Part shown: in pieces, positions 1-7,369 of the stretch
How the letters are laid out: each line of letters begins with the position of its first letter
Numbering within the stretch: position 1 is the first letter of the stretch
Origin: Burkholderiaceae bacterium
Lineage (GTDB): Bacteria; Pseudomonadota; Gammaproteobacteria; Burkholderiales; Burkholderiaceae_C
Assembly: GCA_024709845.1 (NCBI GenBank)
Contig: JANJVX010000227.1
Coordinates: 1-46,260 of the forward strand
Length of the DNA: 46,260 nucleotides
Direction: 5' to 3'
Program-made: the position numbers and the translations under genes
The notes under the pieces: generated by a model
The model's input: only the letters and a program-made list of their open reading frames with translations
The model's database searches: none
Told to the model about the DNA's origin: nothing

Positions 1-203
1 GGAACGGGGTTGCGGTGTGTTGTGGCATGGAAATAGGTGTGCGGGTGCGGCACGGCCGGCGCCGCGCCAGCCCGCCAGATGCGGGCGCGCGCACGCCATG
101 GCCATGCCACGGTTTCAAGCGAAATTGGCCTCCCGCGCTTATGTATCAAGCGCTCGCAGCGATGAATTCAGGAGTTATTGCGCCGAAGCGCGAAGGGCCG
201 GAC

Positions 204-620
204 TCAGCCCAGCGCCCGCAGGGGCGGCCCCCGGGCGTGGAACAGCACCACATGGCGTGGCGCCGTGCCCGTGGCGCGCCAGGGCGCGGGCGGCGCGGCG
301 GGCGGCGGGGGCGCAAGGGCCTGGGGCGCGCCCAGGGCGGCGTCGGCCAGCGCAAGCTGGTCGAGCAAGAGGCAGTCCACCGGCGCGTGCTGGGCCAGCA
401 GGGGCGGCAGCAAGGCGCTGGCGCCGTGCGCTGTGCTGTCGTGGGCGTGCCCTTCATCGTGCCCATGGCCGGCATGCACCCCGGCCAGCGGCAGGGCGTG
501 CGCCACCTGGTGCATGCGCCCCAGCGACGGCACCCACACCAGGGCCAGCAGCAGCCACAGCAGGGCCGGGCCGTGCAGCAGGCGCCAGGCCAGGGTGTGC
601 GGGGTGCGCTGGTGGGGCAT
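204..620 (-). CDS. Small membrane/secreted His-rich protein (DUF2946-like), last gene of putative zinc operon
   Basis: ORF with N-terminal hydrophobic segment and His-rich stretch HAGHGHDEGHAHDSTAHG; same strand and adjacent to DUF3299-like gene. Confidence 0.6.
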   Translation of the reverse strand: MPHQRTPHTLAWRLLHGPALLWLLLALVWVPSLGRMHQVAHALPLAGVHAGHGHDEGHAHDSTAHGASALLPPLLAQHAPVDCLLLDQLALADAALGAPQALAPPPPAAPPAPWRATGTAPRHVVLFHARGPPLRALG

Positions 621-634
621 GGGTGGGGGCGCGG

Positions 635-1264
635 TTATTTCACCGGCACGGCGTCCACCAGGCGGTAGTACAGGCCGTAGGGGTCGTTGCGCAGCAGCAC
701 CAGGCGGCCTTCCACCACCACGGGCTCGATGGAGTGGCGCACGGCGGTCTTGGCGCGCACCTCCACCATGCTCTCGGGGCCGCCGGGAATGCAGAACGAG
801 CAGCTCAGCGGCACCGAGGTGAGCAGGAAGTGGATCTGCGTGGCCTTGGCGTCCAGCGGCACCATGAAGCCCTGGATGCGCTGTGTCTTGCCCTCCAGCG
901 CCTGCTGCCGGGCGTTGAATTCGGGCACCACGCTGGTTTTGGTGACCTTCTTGGCCAGGTCGGTCAGCACCGTCCAGGGCACCACGTCGGCGCGCTCGGG
1001 CAGCGGCGCGATGGGGCTCTCGGGGCTGTGGTAGCCCGCACCGCTGCCCGAAGCCAGGCCCGCGCCCCCTGCCCCCGAGGGCGCCGCGCCAGGGGTGCCC
1101 GGCGGCAGCGGCGAGGTGAGCACGGGGCCGCGTGCGCGTTCAAAGTCGCCCGGCGCGGGCTTGGTGGCGGGGGTGGGTTGCGCCAGCGCGGCACCGGCCA
1201 GCGCCCACAGCGCTGCCGTGGCACAGTGCAGATACAGGCGCGGGCGGGTCAATGGGTGGGGCAT
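635..1264 (-). CDS. DUF3299-like exported protein (ZrgE-like)
   Basis: 209 aa ORF with signal peptide (LWALAGAALAQP) and motif GFMVPLDAKATQIHFLLTSVPLSCSFCIPGGPESMVEV typical of DUF3299 proteins; next to ABC transporter genes. Confidence 0.75.
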   Translation of the reverse strand: MPHPLTRPRLYLHCATAALWALAGAALAQPTPATKPAPGDFERARGPVLTSPLPPGTPGAAPSGAGGAGLASGSGAGYHSPESPIAPLPERADVVPWTVLTDLAKKVTKTSVVPEFNARQQALEGKTQRIQGFMVPLDAKATQIHFLLTSVPLSCSFCIPGGPESMVEVRAKTAVRHSIEPVVVEGRLVLLRNDPYGLYYRLVDAVPVK

Positions 1265-1324
1265 GGCAGGCTGCTAGGTCGGTAGTGCGAAGGAAATCCG
1301 GGGGGGCTGTGGCGCCAGCGCCCG

Positions 1325-1570
1325 TCAGTGCGCGTGCTTCATGCCGCAGTATTTGCCAATCGCCAGGTTCTTGCAGGCGGCCTGCAGCTCCTTCATGCAG
1401 GCGTCATGGCCCTTGCCCGACTCCAGGCACTTGGCGGCGGCCTCGTGGGCGGCGGCCATGGCGCGGTGGCGTTCGACGTCGGCCTTGGTCTCCTTGTCGG
1501 AATGGCCTTGCGCCTGGGCCAGCGTGGCGGCCAGCAGCAGGGGGGCCAGGGCGGTGAGGGTTTTCTTCAT
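1325..1570 (-). CDS. Small periplasmic Cys/His-containing protein
   Basis: 81 aa ORF with clear signal peptide MKKTLTALAPLLLAATLAQAQG; mature part has 4 Cys and several His. Confidence 0.7.
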   Translation of the reverse strand: MKKTLTALAPLLLAATLAQAQGHSDKETKADVERHRAMAAAHEAAAKCLESGKGHDACMKELQAACKNLAIGKYCGMKHAH

Positions 1571-1597
1571 GGTGCGGGTCCTTTCAAGGGATGGAAA

Positions 1598-2833
1598 TCA
1601 GGTGTGGCTCAGCAGGTCGGCCACGTCGGTGCGGTAGGCCTGCAGCGCGGGCAGCAGCGCCGCCAGGGCGGCCACGCCCATGGCCAGCAGGGGCACACCC
1701 GCCTCGGCAGGCAGCCACAGCCAGCCGCTGACGGGCAGCAGGCCCTGGGCCAGCAGCACGCGGCCCAGCACCTCGGCCAGGCCGTGGCCCAGCAGCAGGC
1801 CCAGGGCGCTGGCCAGCAGAGCCAGCCACAGTGCCTCGCTCAGCAGCAGGCCTGCCACACGCCCGGGCGGGGCACCCAGCATGCGCAGCATGGCAATGTC
1901 GGCCCGGCGCTCGCGCACGGCGTTCCACAGGGCAATGAACACGCTCAGCGCGGCCACGGCCAGCAGCACACCACCAAAGGCGCGCAGCACGTCGGCGCCC
2001 ACGCCCAGCAGGCGCAGCAGGCGCGTGACCTCGATGGCCGGGGCGGCGGCCTGCAGGGCTGTGCCCGCGTTGATGTGGCGCGGCAGCGTGACGGCGGCCA
2101 GCGGCGTGCGGTAGCGCAGCAGGGCCACAGTCACTTCGCGCTCCTGGCGCAGGATGGCGAGGTCTTCCTCGTCGTCGGCGGTGGCATGTTCGTGCACCTG
2201 CCACACCGATTCGGTGCTGGTGAGAATGAGCCGGTCAAGCACGCAGCCGCAGGGCGCCAGCACCCCGGCCACGGTGTAGGGGTGCTCGCCGTGCGCATGC
2301 CCTCCCCCGCCCAGGCCGTGGCTGCCCACAAAGGCGGCGCCCAGCAGCGCCGCGCCCTCGTGCCCCGGGCGGGCCATGCCGCGTGCAGCCTCGGCGCCAA
2401 GCACGGCCTCCATGGGCGCCTGCCAGGCGCGGCCGTGGGCCAGCACGGCGCCATAGTGCGCCGCATAGCCGGGCGTGGTGCCCACGATGCGGTAGCCCCG
2501 GTAGCTGTCGCCCAGGCTCAGCGGAATCACCTGCGCCACCAGCGGGTGCTGCTCCAGGGCCTGCACCTCGTGCAGCGCAATGTTGCCGGTGGGCACGTCG
2601 ATATGGAACACGCCCGAGAGGATGAGCTGCAGCGGGCTGCCCTTGGCGCCCACCACCAGGTCGATGCCGCCGAGGTTGCGCTCGAACGCGCGGTCGAGTT
2701 GCGCGGCCACCAGCAGCACCAGCGTGATGGCGGCCAGCCCCAGGGTGAGCAGCAGCAGGTTGAGCACGGCGGCCAGCGGGCGCGACCAGAGGTAATGCCA
2801 CGACAGGCGGGCCAGATATGCTATTTGTTTCAT
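1598..2833 (-). CDS. ABC transporter permease (FtsX/MacB-like)
   Basis: 411 aa ORF, multi-TM with FtsX-like C-terminal region; start codon overlaps stop of the ATPase gene (ATGA). Confidence 0.85.
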   Translation of the reverse strand: MKQIAYLARLSWHYLWSRPLAAVLNLLLLTLGLAAITLVLLVAAQLDRAFERNLGGIDLVVGAKGSPLQLILSGVFHIDVPTGNIALHEVQALEQHPLVAQVIPLSLGDSYRGYRIVGTTPGYAAHYGAVLAHGRAWQAPMEAVLGAEAARGMARPGHEGAALLGAAFVGSHGLGGGGHAHGEHPYTVAGVLAPCGCVLDRLILTSTESVWQVHEHATADDEEDLAILRQEREVTVALLRYRTPLAAVTLPRHINAGTALQAAAPAIEVTRLLRLLGVGADVLRAFGGVLLAVAALSVFIALWNAVRERRADIAMLRMLGAPPGRVAGLLLSEALWLALLASALGLLLGHGLAEVLGRVLLAQGLLPVSGWLWLPAEAGVPLLAMGVAALAALLPALQAYRTDVADLLSHT

Positions 2834-2882
2834 AGCTGCTGGCGCTTGTCTACATTGGCCTGGAGGCCAATTTGATTCAAAT
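2820..2882 (+). repeat. Dispersed ~63-bp structured repeat, copy A
   Basis: GCTATTTGTTTCATAGCTGCTGGCGCTTGTCTACATTGGCCTGGAGGCCAATTTGATTCAAAT; aligns end-to-end with copies B-D and G. Confidence 0.8.
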
Positions 2883-3507
2883 CCAGCACGGCCGCGCCCG
2901 GCAGGGCCTGCAGCACGCGCGGGTCGTGCGTGGCAATCACCAGGGTGGCTCCGCAGGCGGCGGCGCTGTCCTGCAGCAGGGCCAGGGCGCTGGCGGCGGC
3001 CTCATCGTCCAGGCTGGCGGTGGGCTCGTCGGCCAGCAGCAGTTCGGGCTGCAACAGCACGGCGCGCGCCAGTGCCACGCGCTGCGCCTGCCCGCCCGAG
3101 AGTTGGTGCGGCCTGCGCGCAGCAAGCTCGGCCACGCCCACGCGGGCCAGCGCCTGGGCAATGGCGGCATCGTCGCGCAGCCGCCCGGCGGCAAAGTAGC
3201 TGAGCGCCAGGTTGTCGGCCACGCTCAGCGCGCTGCTCAGGTGCAGTTTTTGCGGCAGAAAACCGATGCAGCGCGCGCGCCAGGCGTCGATTTCGGCGCC
3301 GCGCTGCGTGCCAATCTGCAGGCCCGCCACGAACAGGTCACCCTCGGCCGCGCCGCGCAGCCCGGCAATGAGCGCCAGCCAGGTCGATTTGCCGCTGCCC
3401 GAGCGCCCGCGCACCAGCAGCGTACCGCCCTGGCGCACATCCACATCGGGGTAGCGCCGCCGCTCGGTGCCCGGGTAGGCATGGGCCAGGCCGCGGGTGC
3501 GGATCAT
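2830..3507 (-). CDS. ABC transporter ATP-binding protein (LolD/MacB-type)
   Basis: Walker A GRSGSGKST, signature LSGGQAQRVALARA, Walker B LLLADEPTASLD; start taken as internal MIRTRGLAHAYPG rather than the longer ORF start. Confidence 0.88.
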   Translation of the reverse strand: MIRTRGLAHAYPGTERRRYPDVDVRQGGTLLVRGRSGSGKSTWLALIAGLRGAAEGDLFVAGLQIGTQRGAEIDAWRARCIGFLPQKLHLSSALSVADNLALSYFAAGRLRDDAAIAQALARVGVAELAARRPHQLSGGQAQRVALARAVLLQPELLLADEPTASLDDEAAASALALLQDSAAACGATLVIATHDPRVLQALPGAAVLDLNQIGLQANVDKRQQL

Positions 3508-3980
3508 CCAGCACCCTCGGGGTGGGCGCAGCCCGCGCACACGCCGCGCACGGCAATGTCCACGGCCAGGCTTTCGTGCCCGGCCGAGGCCAGGGCGCGC
3601 AGCACCTGCTGCACGGCCGACTGCATGCGCGCCGTGCCCTGCGCCAGCCGGAACTGCCGGTGGCAGGCGTCGCACTCAAAACGCGGTGCCTTGCAGGCCG
3701 GGTCGGTCGTGGCCAGCGCGAAACGGGTGACCCGTGCGCTGTCGATCTGCCGGTGCAGCACCCCGGCAGCGGCAAAGCGGTCGAGCATGCGGTACACCGT
3801 GACGCGGTTGACCGCCACACCCGCCGCGTCCAGTGCCGCCTCGACTTCGGCTTCGGACAAAGCCGCCTGGGGCTGTGCCTGGTACAGCGCCGCCAGCGCC
3901 CGGGTGGCGCGGGTGGCGCGCAGGCCGGGGGGCATGGTCCAGGGGGTGGCGGCAAGGGGGCTGGGGCTGGAGGTGGGCAT
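3504..3980 (-). CDS. zur: Fur-family transcriptional regulator, probably Zur
   Basis: 158 aa ORF with Fur-type DNA-binding region (VNRVTVYRMLDRFAAAGVLHR) and zinc-site cysteines CDACH...CAGC; leads ABC/DUF3299 cluster. Confidence 0.75.
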   Translation of the reverse strand: MPTSSPSPLAATPWTMPPGLRATRATRALAALYQAQPQAALSEAEVEAALDAAGVAVNRVTVYRMLDRFAAAGVLHRQIDSARVTRFALATTDPACKAPRFECDACHRQFRLAQGTARMQSAVQQVLRALASAGHESLAVDIAVRGVCAGCAHPEGAG

Positions 3981-4010
3981 GGCTGTGCGTGCGTGGCAGA
4001 ACGGCCGCCA

Positions 4011-4031
4011 TAACGCAAGCGGGTTGCATTA
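4011..4031. promoter_or_regulatory. Candidate Fur/Zur-type operator
   Basis: TAACGCAAGCGGGTTGCATTA: inverted repeat with 7/8 matching arms and 5-nt spacer, ~30 bp upstream of the Fur-family gene. Confidence 0.45.
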
Positions 4032-4069
4032 TTGCAGATCACCCAAGCCGGGCGCCCGCACACGCCCCT

Positions 4070-4630
4070 TTATCGTAGAAAGCGCGCGAAAGTCTGGCGG
4101 AACTTGACCACCTTGGGACCCACAACATACGAGCAATAGCCCTGCAGGGGGTTCTTGGCGTAGTAGTCCTGGTGGCAGTCCTCGGCGGGCCAGTAGTTGT
4201 GCAGGGGCAGCACTTCGGTGGTGATGCTGGCGCCAAACAGCTTGTCTTGCGACATTTCGCGGATCAGGTCGTTGGCCACTTCCGCGTGCGCGGGGTCTTC
4301 GTAATAGATGCCGCTGCGGTACTGCGTGCCAACGTCGTTGCCCTGGCGGTTGAGCGTGGTGGGGTCGTGCGTGCCAAAGAAGATTTCCAGGATGTCGCGC
4401 ACGCCGATGACGGCCGGGTCGAAGGTGAGCCGCACCACCTCGGCGTGGCCGGTGGAGCCGGTGCAGACCTGCTGGTAGCGGGGGCGCAGCGCCTCGCCGT
4501 TGCAGTAGCCGCTTTCCACGTCCACGATGCCGCGCACGCTGTCGAACACCGCCTCGGTGCACCAGAAGCACCCCCCGCCGAGGGTGAGCGTGGACAAGGG
4601 AGGTGCCGTGTGCGCGGGGGTGCCGGTCAT
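4070..4630 (-). CDS. msrA: Peptide-methionine (S)-S-oxide reductase MsrA
   Basis: GGCFWCTEAVF active-site motif and full-length MsrA-like sequence. Confidence 0.95.
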   Translation of the reverse strand: MTGTPAHTAPPLSTLTLGGGCFWCTEAVFDSVRGIVDVESGYCNGEALRPRYQQVCTGSTGHAEVVRLTFDPAVIGVRDILEIFFGTHDPTTLNRQGNDVGTQYRSGIYYEDPAHAEVANDLIREMSQDKLFGASITTEVLPLHNYWPAEDCHQDYYAKNPLQGYCSYVVGPKVVKFRQTFARFLR

Positions 4631-4655
4631 GGTGTCGTGGGGGTTCTGGCGGGGT

Positions 4656-5303
4656 TCAGGGCGTTGCGGTCCAGGGGCTGACCTGGACCATCGCGGTGTC
4701 TTCGGCGTGTTCGGTCAGCATGCGGCGCACGCGGTCTTGCCACAGCTGGGCAAAGCGTTCCTGTTCGCCGCTGGTGGCCTGCCCGGCAATGGCCCGGGGC
4801 ATGAGGGCCTTCATTTCGTCGGGCCAGGGTACGGCCGAGGCGTCCAGCCGCACCTGCACGGCCTGGCCGGTGTCCTGGCGGCGCAGGCCCAGCACGCCGT
4901 CGATGGCGCTGCCAAAGGCCAGCAGGTTGTGGCGCGCAAAGCGGCGCGCCGGGCCGATGCCCTGAAAGCCCGTCGCGGGCGCCGCCCCTGTCAGCAGCTG
5001 CGCCACGCTGGCGATGACACCGGTCACGCCCTGGTCCTGCGCGTCGCGCAAAACGACTTCGACCTCGCCGCGCACGGGCATGTCGCTGCCATACAGCGCG
5101 CGCAGGCCGTGCAGCGTCATCAGCCAGGCGCCGGCCACCGTGGGGCACGAGTGCCCTGCGAGGCGCACGGCGTCGGCATAGCAGTACTCCATCACACCCT
5201 GCCGCGCCGCGCCCAGAAACTGGGCCAGGGGGTCGCGCACCGTCAGGCGGGGCGCTTCGGCATAGAAGGCGGGAAAGGTCTGGTCGCGGGGTTCGGTGTT
5301 CAC
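4656..5303 (-). CDS. FmdE-like (formylmethanofuran dehydrogenase subunit E family) domain protein
   Basis: Motif LAGHSCPTVAGAWLMT; probable GTG start (VNTEPRDQTF) inside the longer 4656..5426 ORF. Confidence 0.65.
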   Translation of the reverse strand: MNTEPRDQTFPAFYAEAPRLTVRDPLAQFLGAARQGVMEYCYADAVRLAGHSCPTVAGAWLMTLHGLRALYGSDMPVRGEVEVVLRDAQDQGVTGVIASVAQLLTGAAPATGFQGIGPARRFARHNLLAFGSAIDGVLGLRRQDTGQAVQVRLDASAVPWPDEMKALMPRAIAGQATSGEQERFAQLWQDRVRRMLTEHAEDTAMVQVSPWTATP

Positions 5304-5465
5304 GGTTCGGGCGGGCGTGGGGCGTGCAGTGGCGCATTGTGCGGCGTGGCGCCGTTGGCGGCTTTCTCCCTGCTGACGTCCGGGTCGTCCGTGGCGGCGG
5401 CCCATGCGACGCCCGCGATGTGGCATGCAATCCGCTGGTTGACCATGCCGGGGCGGTTTGATACA

Positions 5466-5487
5466 TTACTAACCAGTCAGTCAGTAA
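5466..5487. promoter_or_regulatory. TetR-type operator (imperfect palindrome)
   Basis: TTACTAACCAGTCAGTCAGTAA, arms TTACTnAC/GTnAGTAA, immediately upstream of the TetR gene. Confidence 0.6.
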
Positions 5488-5496
5488 ATAGCAGCC

Positions 5497-6177
5497 GTGC
5501 CCGCCACACCCACCCCGCCCCCCGCCTCGCCCAAGCGCGAGCGCCGCAAGGAAGCCCGCCCCGGCGAGCTGCTGGACGCCGCGCTCGACCTGTTCGTGGA
5601 GAAGGGCTACGCCGCCACCAAGGTGGACGAGGTGGCAGCGCGCGCTGGCGTGTCCAAGGGCACGCTGTTCCTTTACTTCCCCAGCAAGGAAGAGCTGTTC
5701 AAGGCCGTGGTGCGCGAGAGCATCGTGGGCCGTTTTGGCGAATGGAGCCAGGAACTGGCGCAGTTCCAGGGCAGCACGGCCGACATGCTGCGCTACGCCT
5801 ACACCACCTGGTGGGAAAGCATCGGCTCCACGCGCGCCTCGGGAATCACCAAGCTGATGCTCAGCGAGGCGGGCAATTTCCCGGAGATCACGCAGTTCTA
5901 CCAGCGCGAGGTGATCGAGCCCGGCCAGCAACTCATCCGGCGCGTGCTGCTGCGCGGCGTCGAGCGCGGCGAGTTCCGCACCGTGAACATGGATTACGCC
6001 GTGTATGCCGTGCTGGCGCCCATGATTTTCCTGATGCTGTGGAAGCATTCCATCGGCGCCTGCGTGCCCGATGCGCTGGCATTCGACCCCGAAGCCTATA
6101 TCAGCAGCCAGGTGGACAACCTGCTGCACGGGCTGCTGGTGCGCCCTGACTCCCCTCCTCCACCCCCACCGGTCTGA
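5497..6177 (+). CDS. TetR/AcrR family transcriptional regulator
   Basis: HTH region YAATKVDEVAARAGVSKGTLFLYFPSKEELFKAVV; upstream of MFP/RND genes; GTG start. Confidence 0.92.
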   Translation: MPATPTPPPASPKRERRKEARPGELLDAALDLFVEKGYAATKVDEVAARAGVSKGTLFLYFPSKEELFKAVVRESIVGRFGEWSQELAQFQGSTADMLRYAYTTWWESIGSTRASGITKLMLSEAGNFPEITQFYQREVIEPGQQLIRRVLLRGVERGEFRTVNMDYAVYAVLAPMIFLMLWKHSIGACVPDALAFDPEAYISSQVDNLLHGLLVRPDSPPPPPPV

Positions 6178-6181
6178 TCCC

Positions 6182-7351
6182 ATGAAACGCTGGATTCCCT
6201 GGATGGCTGCGGCCATCGTCATCGTGCTGGTCGCGGGCGGTGCCTGGCGGGCCATCGCAGCGCGGCAGGCGCAACAACAGTCGCTGGCGGCCACGGTCAA
6301 GGCCGGGCCGGTGGTGATGGAGGTTGCGCAGGGCGAGGTGTCGCCGGTGCGCCGCCAGCGCCTGGTGCTGGAGGTGCCGGTATCGGGCTCGCTGCGCGCG
6401 GTGCAGTCGGCCACCATCAAGGCGCGCGTGGCCGGTGAGCTGCAGGGCCTGCAGCTGCGCGAGGGCGACAGCGTGCGCGCGGGCCAGGAGGTGGCGCACA
6501 TCGACCCCGCCGACTCCCACGCCCGCCTGCGCCAGGCGCAGCAGCAGGCCGATGCGGCCAAGGCGCAGGTACAGATCAGCCAGCGCCAGTTTGAAAACAA
6601 CCGCGCGCTGGTGGACCAGGGTTTCATCTCGCGCACCGCGCTCGACACCTCGCAGGCCAGCTTGAACGCGGCCCAGGCCTCGTACCAGGCCGCCCTGGCG
6701 GCCGCTGACGTGGCACGCAAGGCCCTGGCCGACACGGTGCTGCGCAGCCCGATCACCGGCCAGGTAGCCCAGCGCCTGGCGCAGAACGGCGAGCGCGTGG
6801 CCGTCGAGGCGCGGATTCTGGAGGTGGTCGATCTCTCGCGCCTGGAGCTGGAAGCGCTGTTGGCCCCGGCCGACTCGGTGGCCGTGCGCGTGGGCCAGAA
6901 GGCCCGCCTGACGCTGGAGGGCCATGGCGAGCCCTTGCTGGCCACGGTGGTGCGCATCAGCCCCAGCGCGCAGGCGGGCAGCCGAACGGTGCCGGTGTAC
7001 CTGGCCGTGACCCCGGGCACGAACCAGCCCGCGCTGCGCCAGGGCCTGTTCGTGCAGGGCCAGCTGGACGTGGGCATGGCCGAGATGCTGACGGCCCCAC
7101 TGGACGCCGTGCGCACCGACAAGCCGGCGCCCTATGTGCAGGTGGCCGACGGTGGCCGCGTGGCGCACCGCACCGTGCGCACCAGCCAGCGTGCCCAGGT
7201 GGACGGTCAGACCGTGGTCGCCATCGAGGGCCTGCCCGAGGGCACCCTGGTGCTGGCCGGGCGCGTGGGCGCCCTGCCCGAGGGCACGGCGCTGCGCCTG
7301 CCCGAAAGCGGCCCGGCCCTGGCCGCCAGCGCTGCCTCAGCCCAACACTGA
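6182..7351 (+). CDS. RND efflux membrane fusion protein (HlyD/AcrA type)
   Basis: N-terminal TM, biotinyl-lipoyl/hairpin region, precedes RND permease; start at MKRWIPWMAAA. Confidence 0.92.
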   Translation: MKRWIPWMAAAIVIVLVAGGAWRAIAARQAQQQSLAATVKAGPVVMEVAQGEVSPVRRQRLVLEVPVSGSLRAVQSATIKARVAGELQGLQLREGDSVRAGQEVAHIDPADSHARLRQAQQQADAAKAQVQISQRQFENNRALVDQGFISRTALDTSQASLNAAQASYQAALAAADVARKALADTVLRSPITGQVAQRLAQNGERVAVEARILEVVDLSRLELEALLAPADSVAVRVGQKARLTLEGHGEPLLATVVRISPSAQAGSRTVPVYLAVTPGTNQPALRQGLFVQGQLDVGMAEMLTAPLDAVRTDKPAPYVQVADGGRVAHRTVRTSQRAQVDGQTVVAIEGLPEGTLVLAGRVGALPEGTALRLPESGPALAASAASAQH

Positions 7352-7369
7352 CCGCCAGGACGACACACC

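Noticed and set aside
1-203. Overlapping ORFs at the left edge (15..668, 17..1285)
   Set aside because: Low-complexity Arg/Ala/Gly translations antisense to the better-supported minus-strand genes. The edge context is insufficient to call a gene.
1328-2875. 515-aa plus-strand ORF antisense to the permease gene (and similar long ORFs 2872..4107, 19715..21463, 24274..25485, 42245..43909)
   Set aside because: High-GC third-position shadow ORFs. Composition is rich in Q/H/R/G with no recognisable motifs, and the opposite strand carries well-supported genes.
4627-7122. 831-aa minus-strand ORF across FmdE-like, TetR and MFP genes
   Set aside because: Antisense shadow of TetR and MFP genes. Ser/Arg/Ala-rich low-information sequence without domains.
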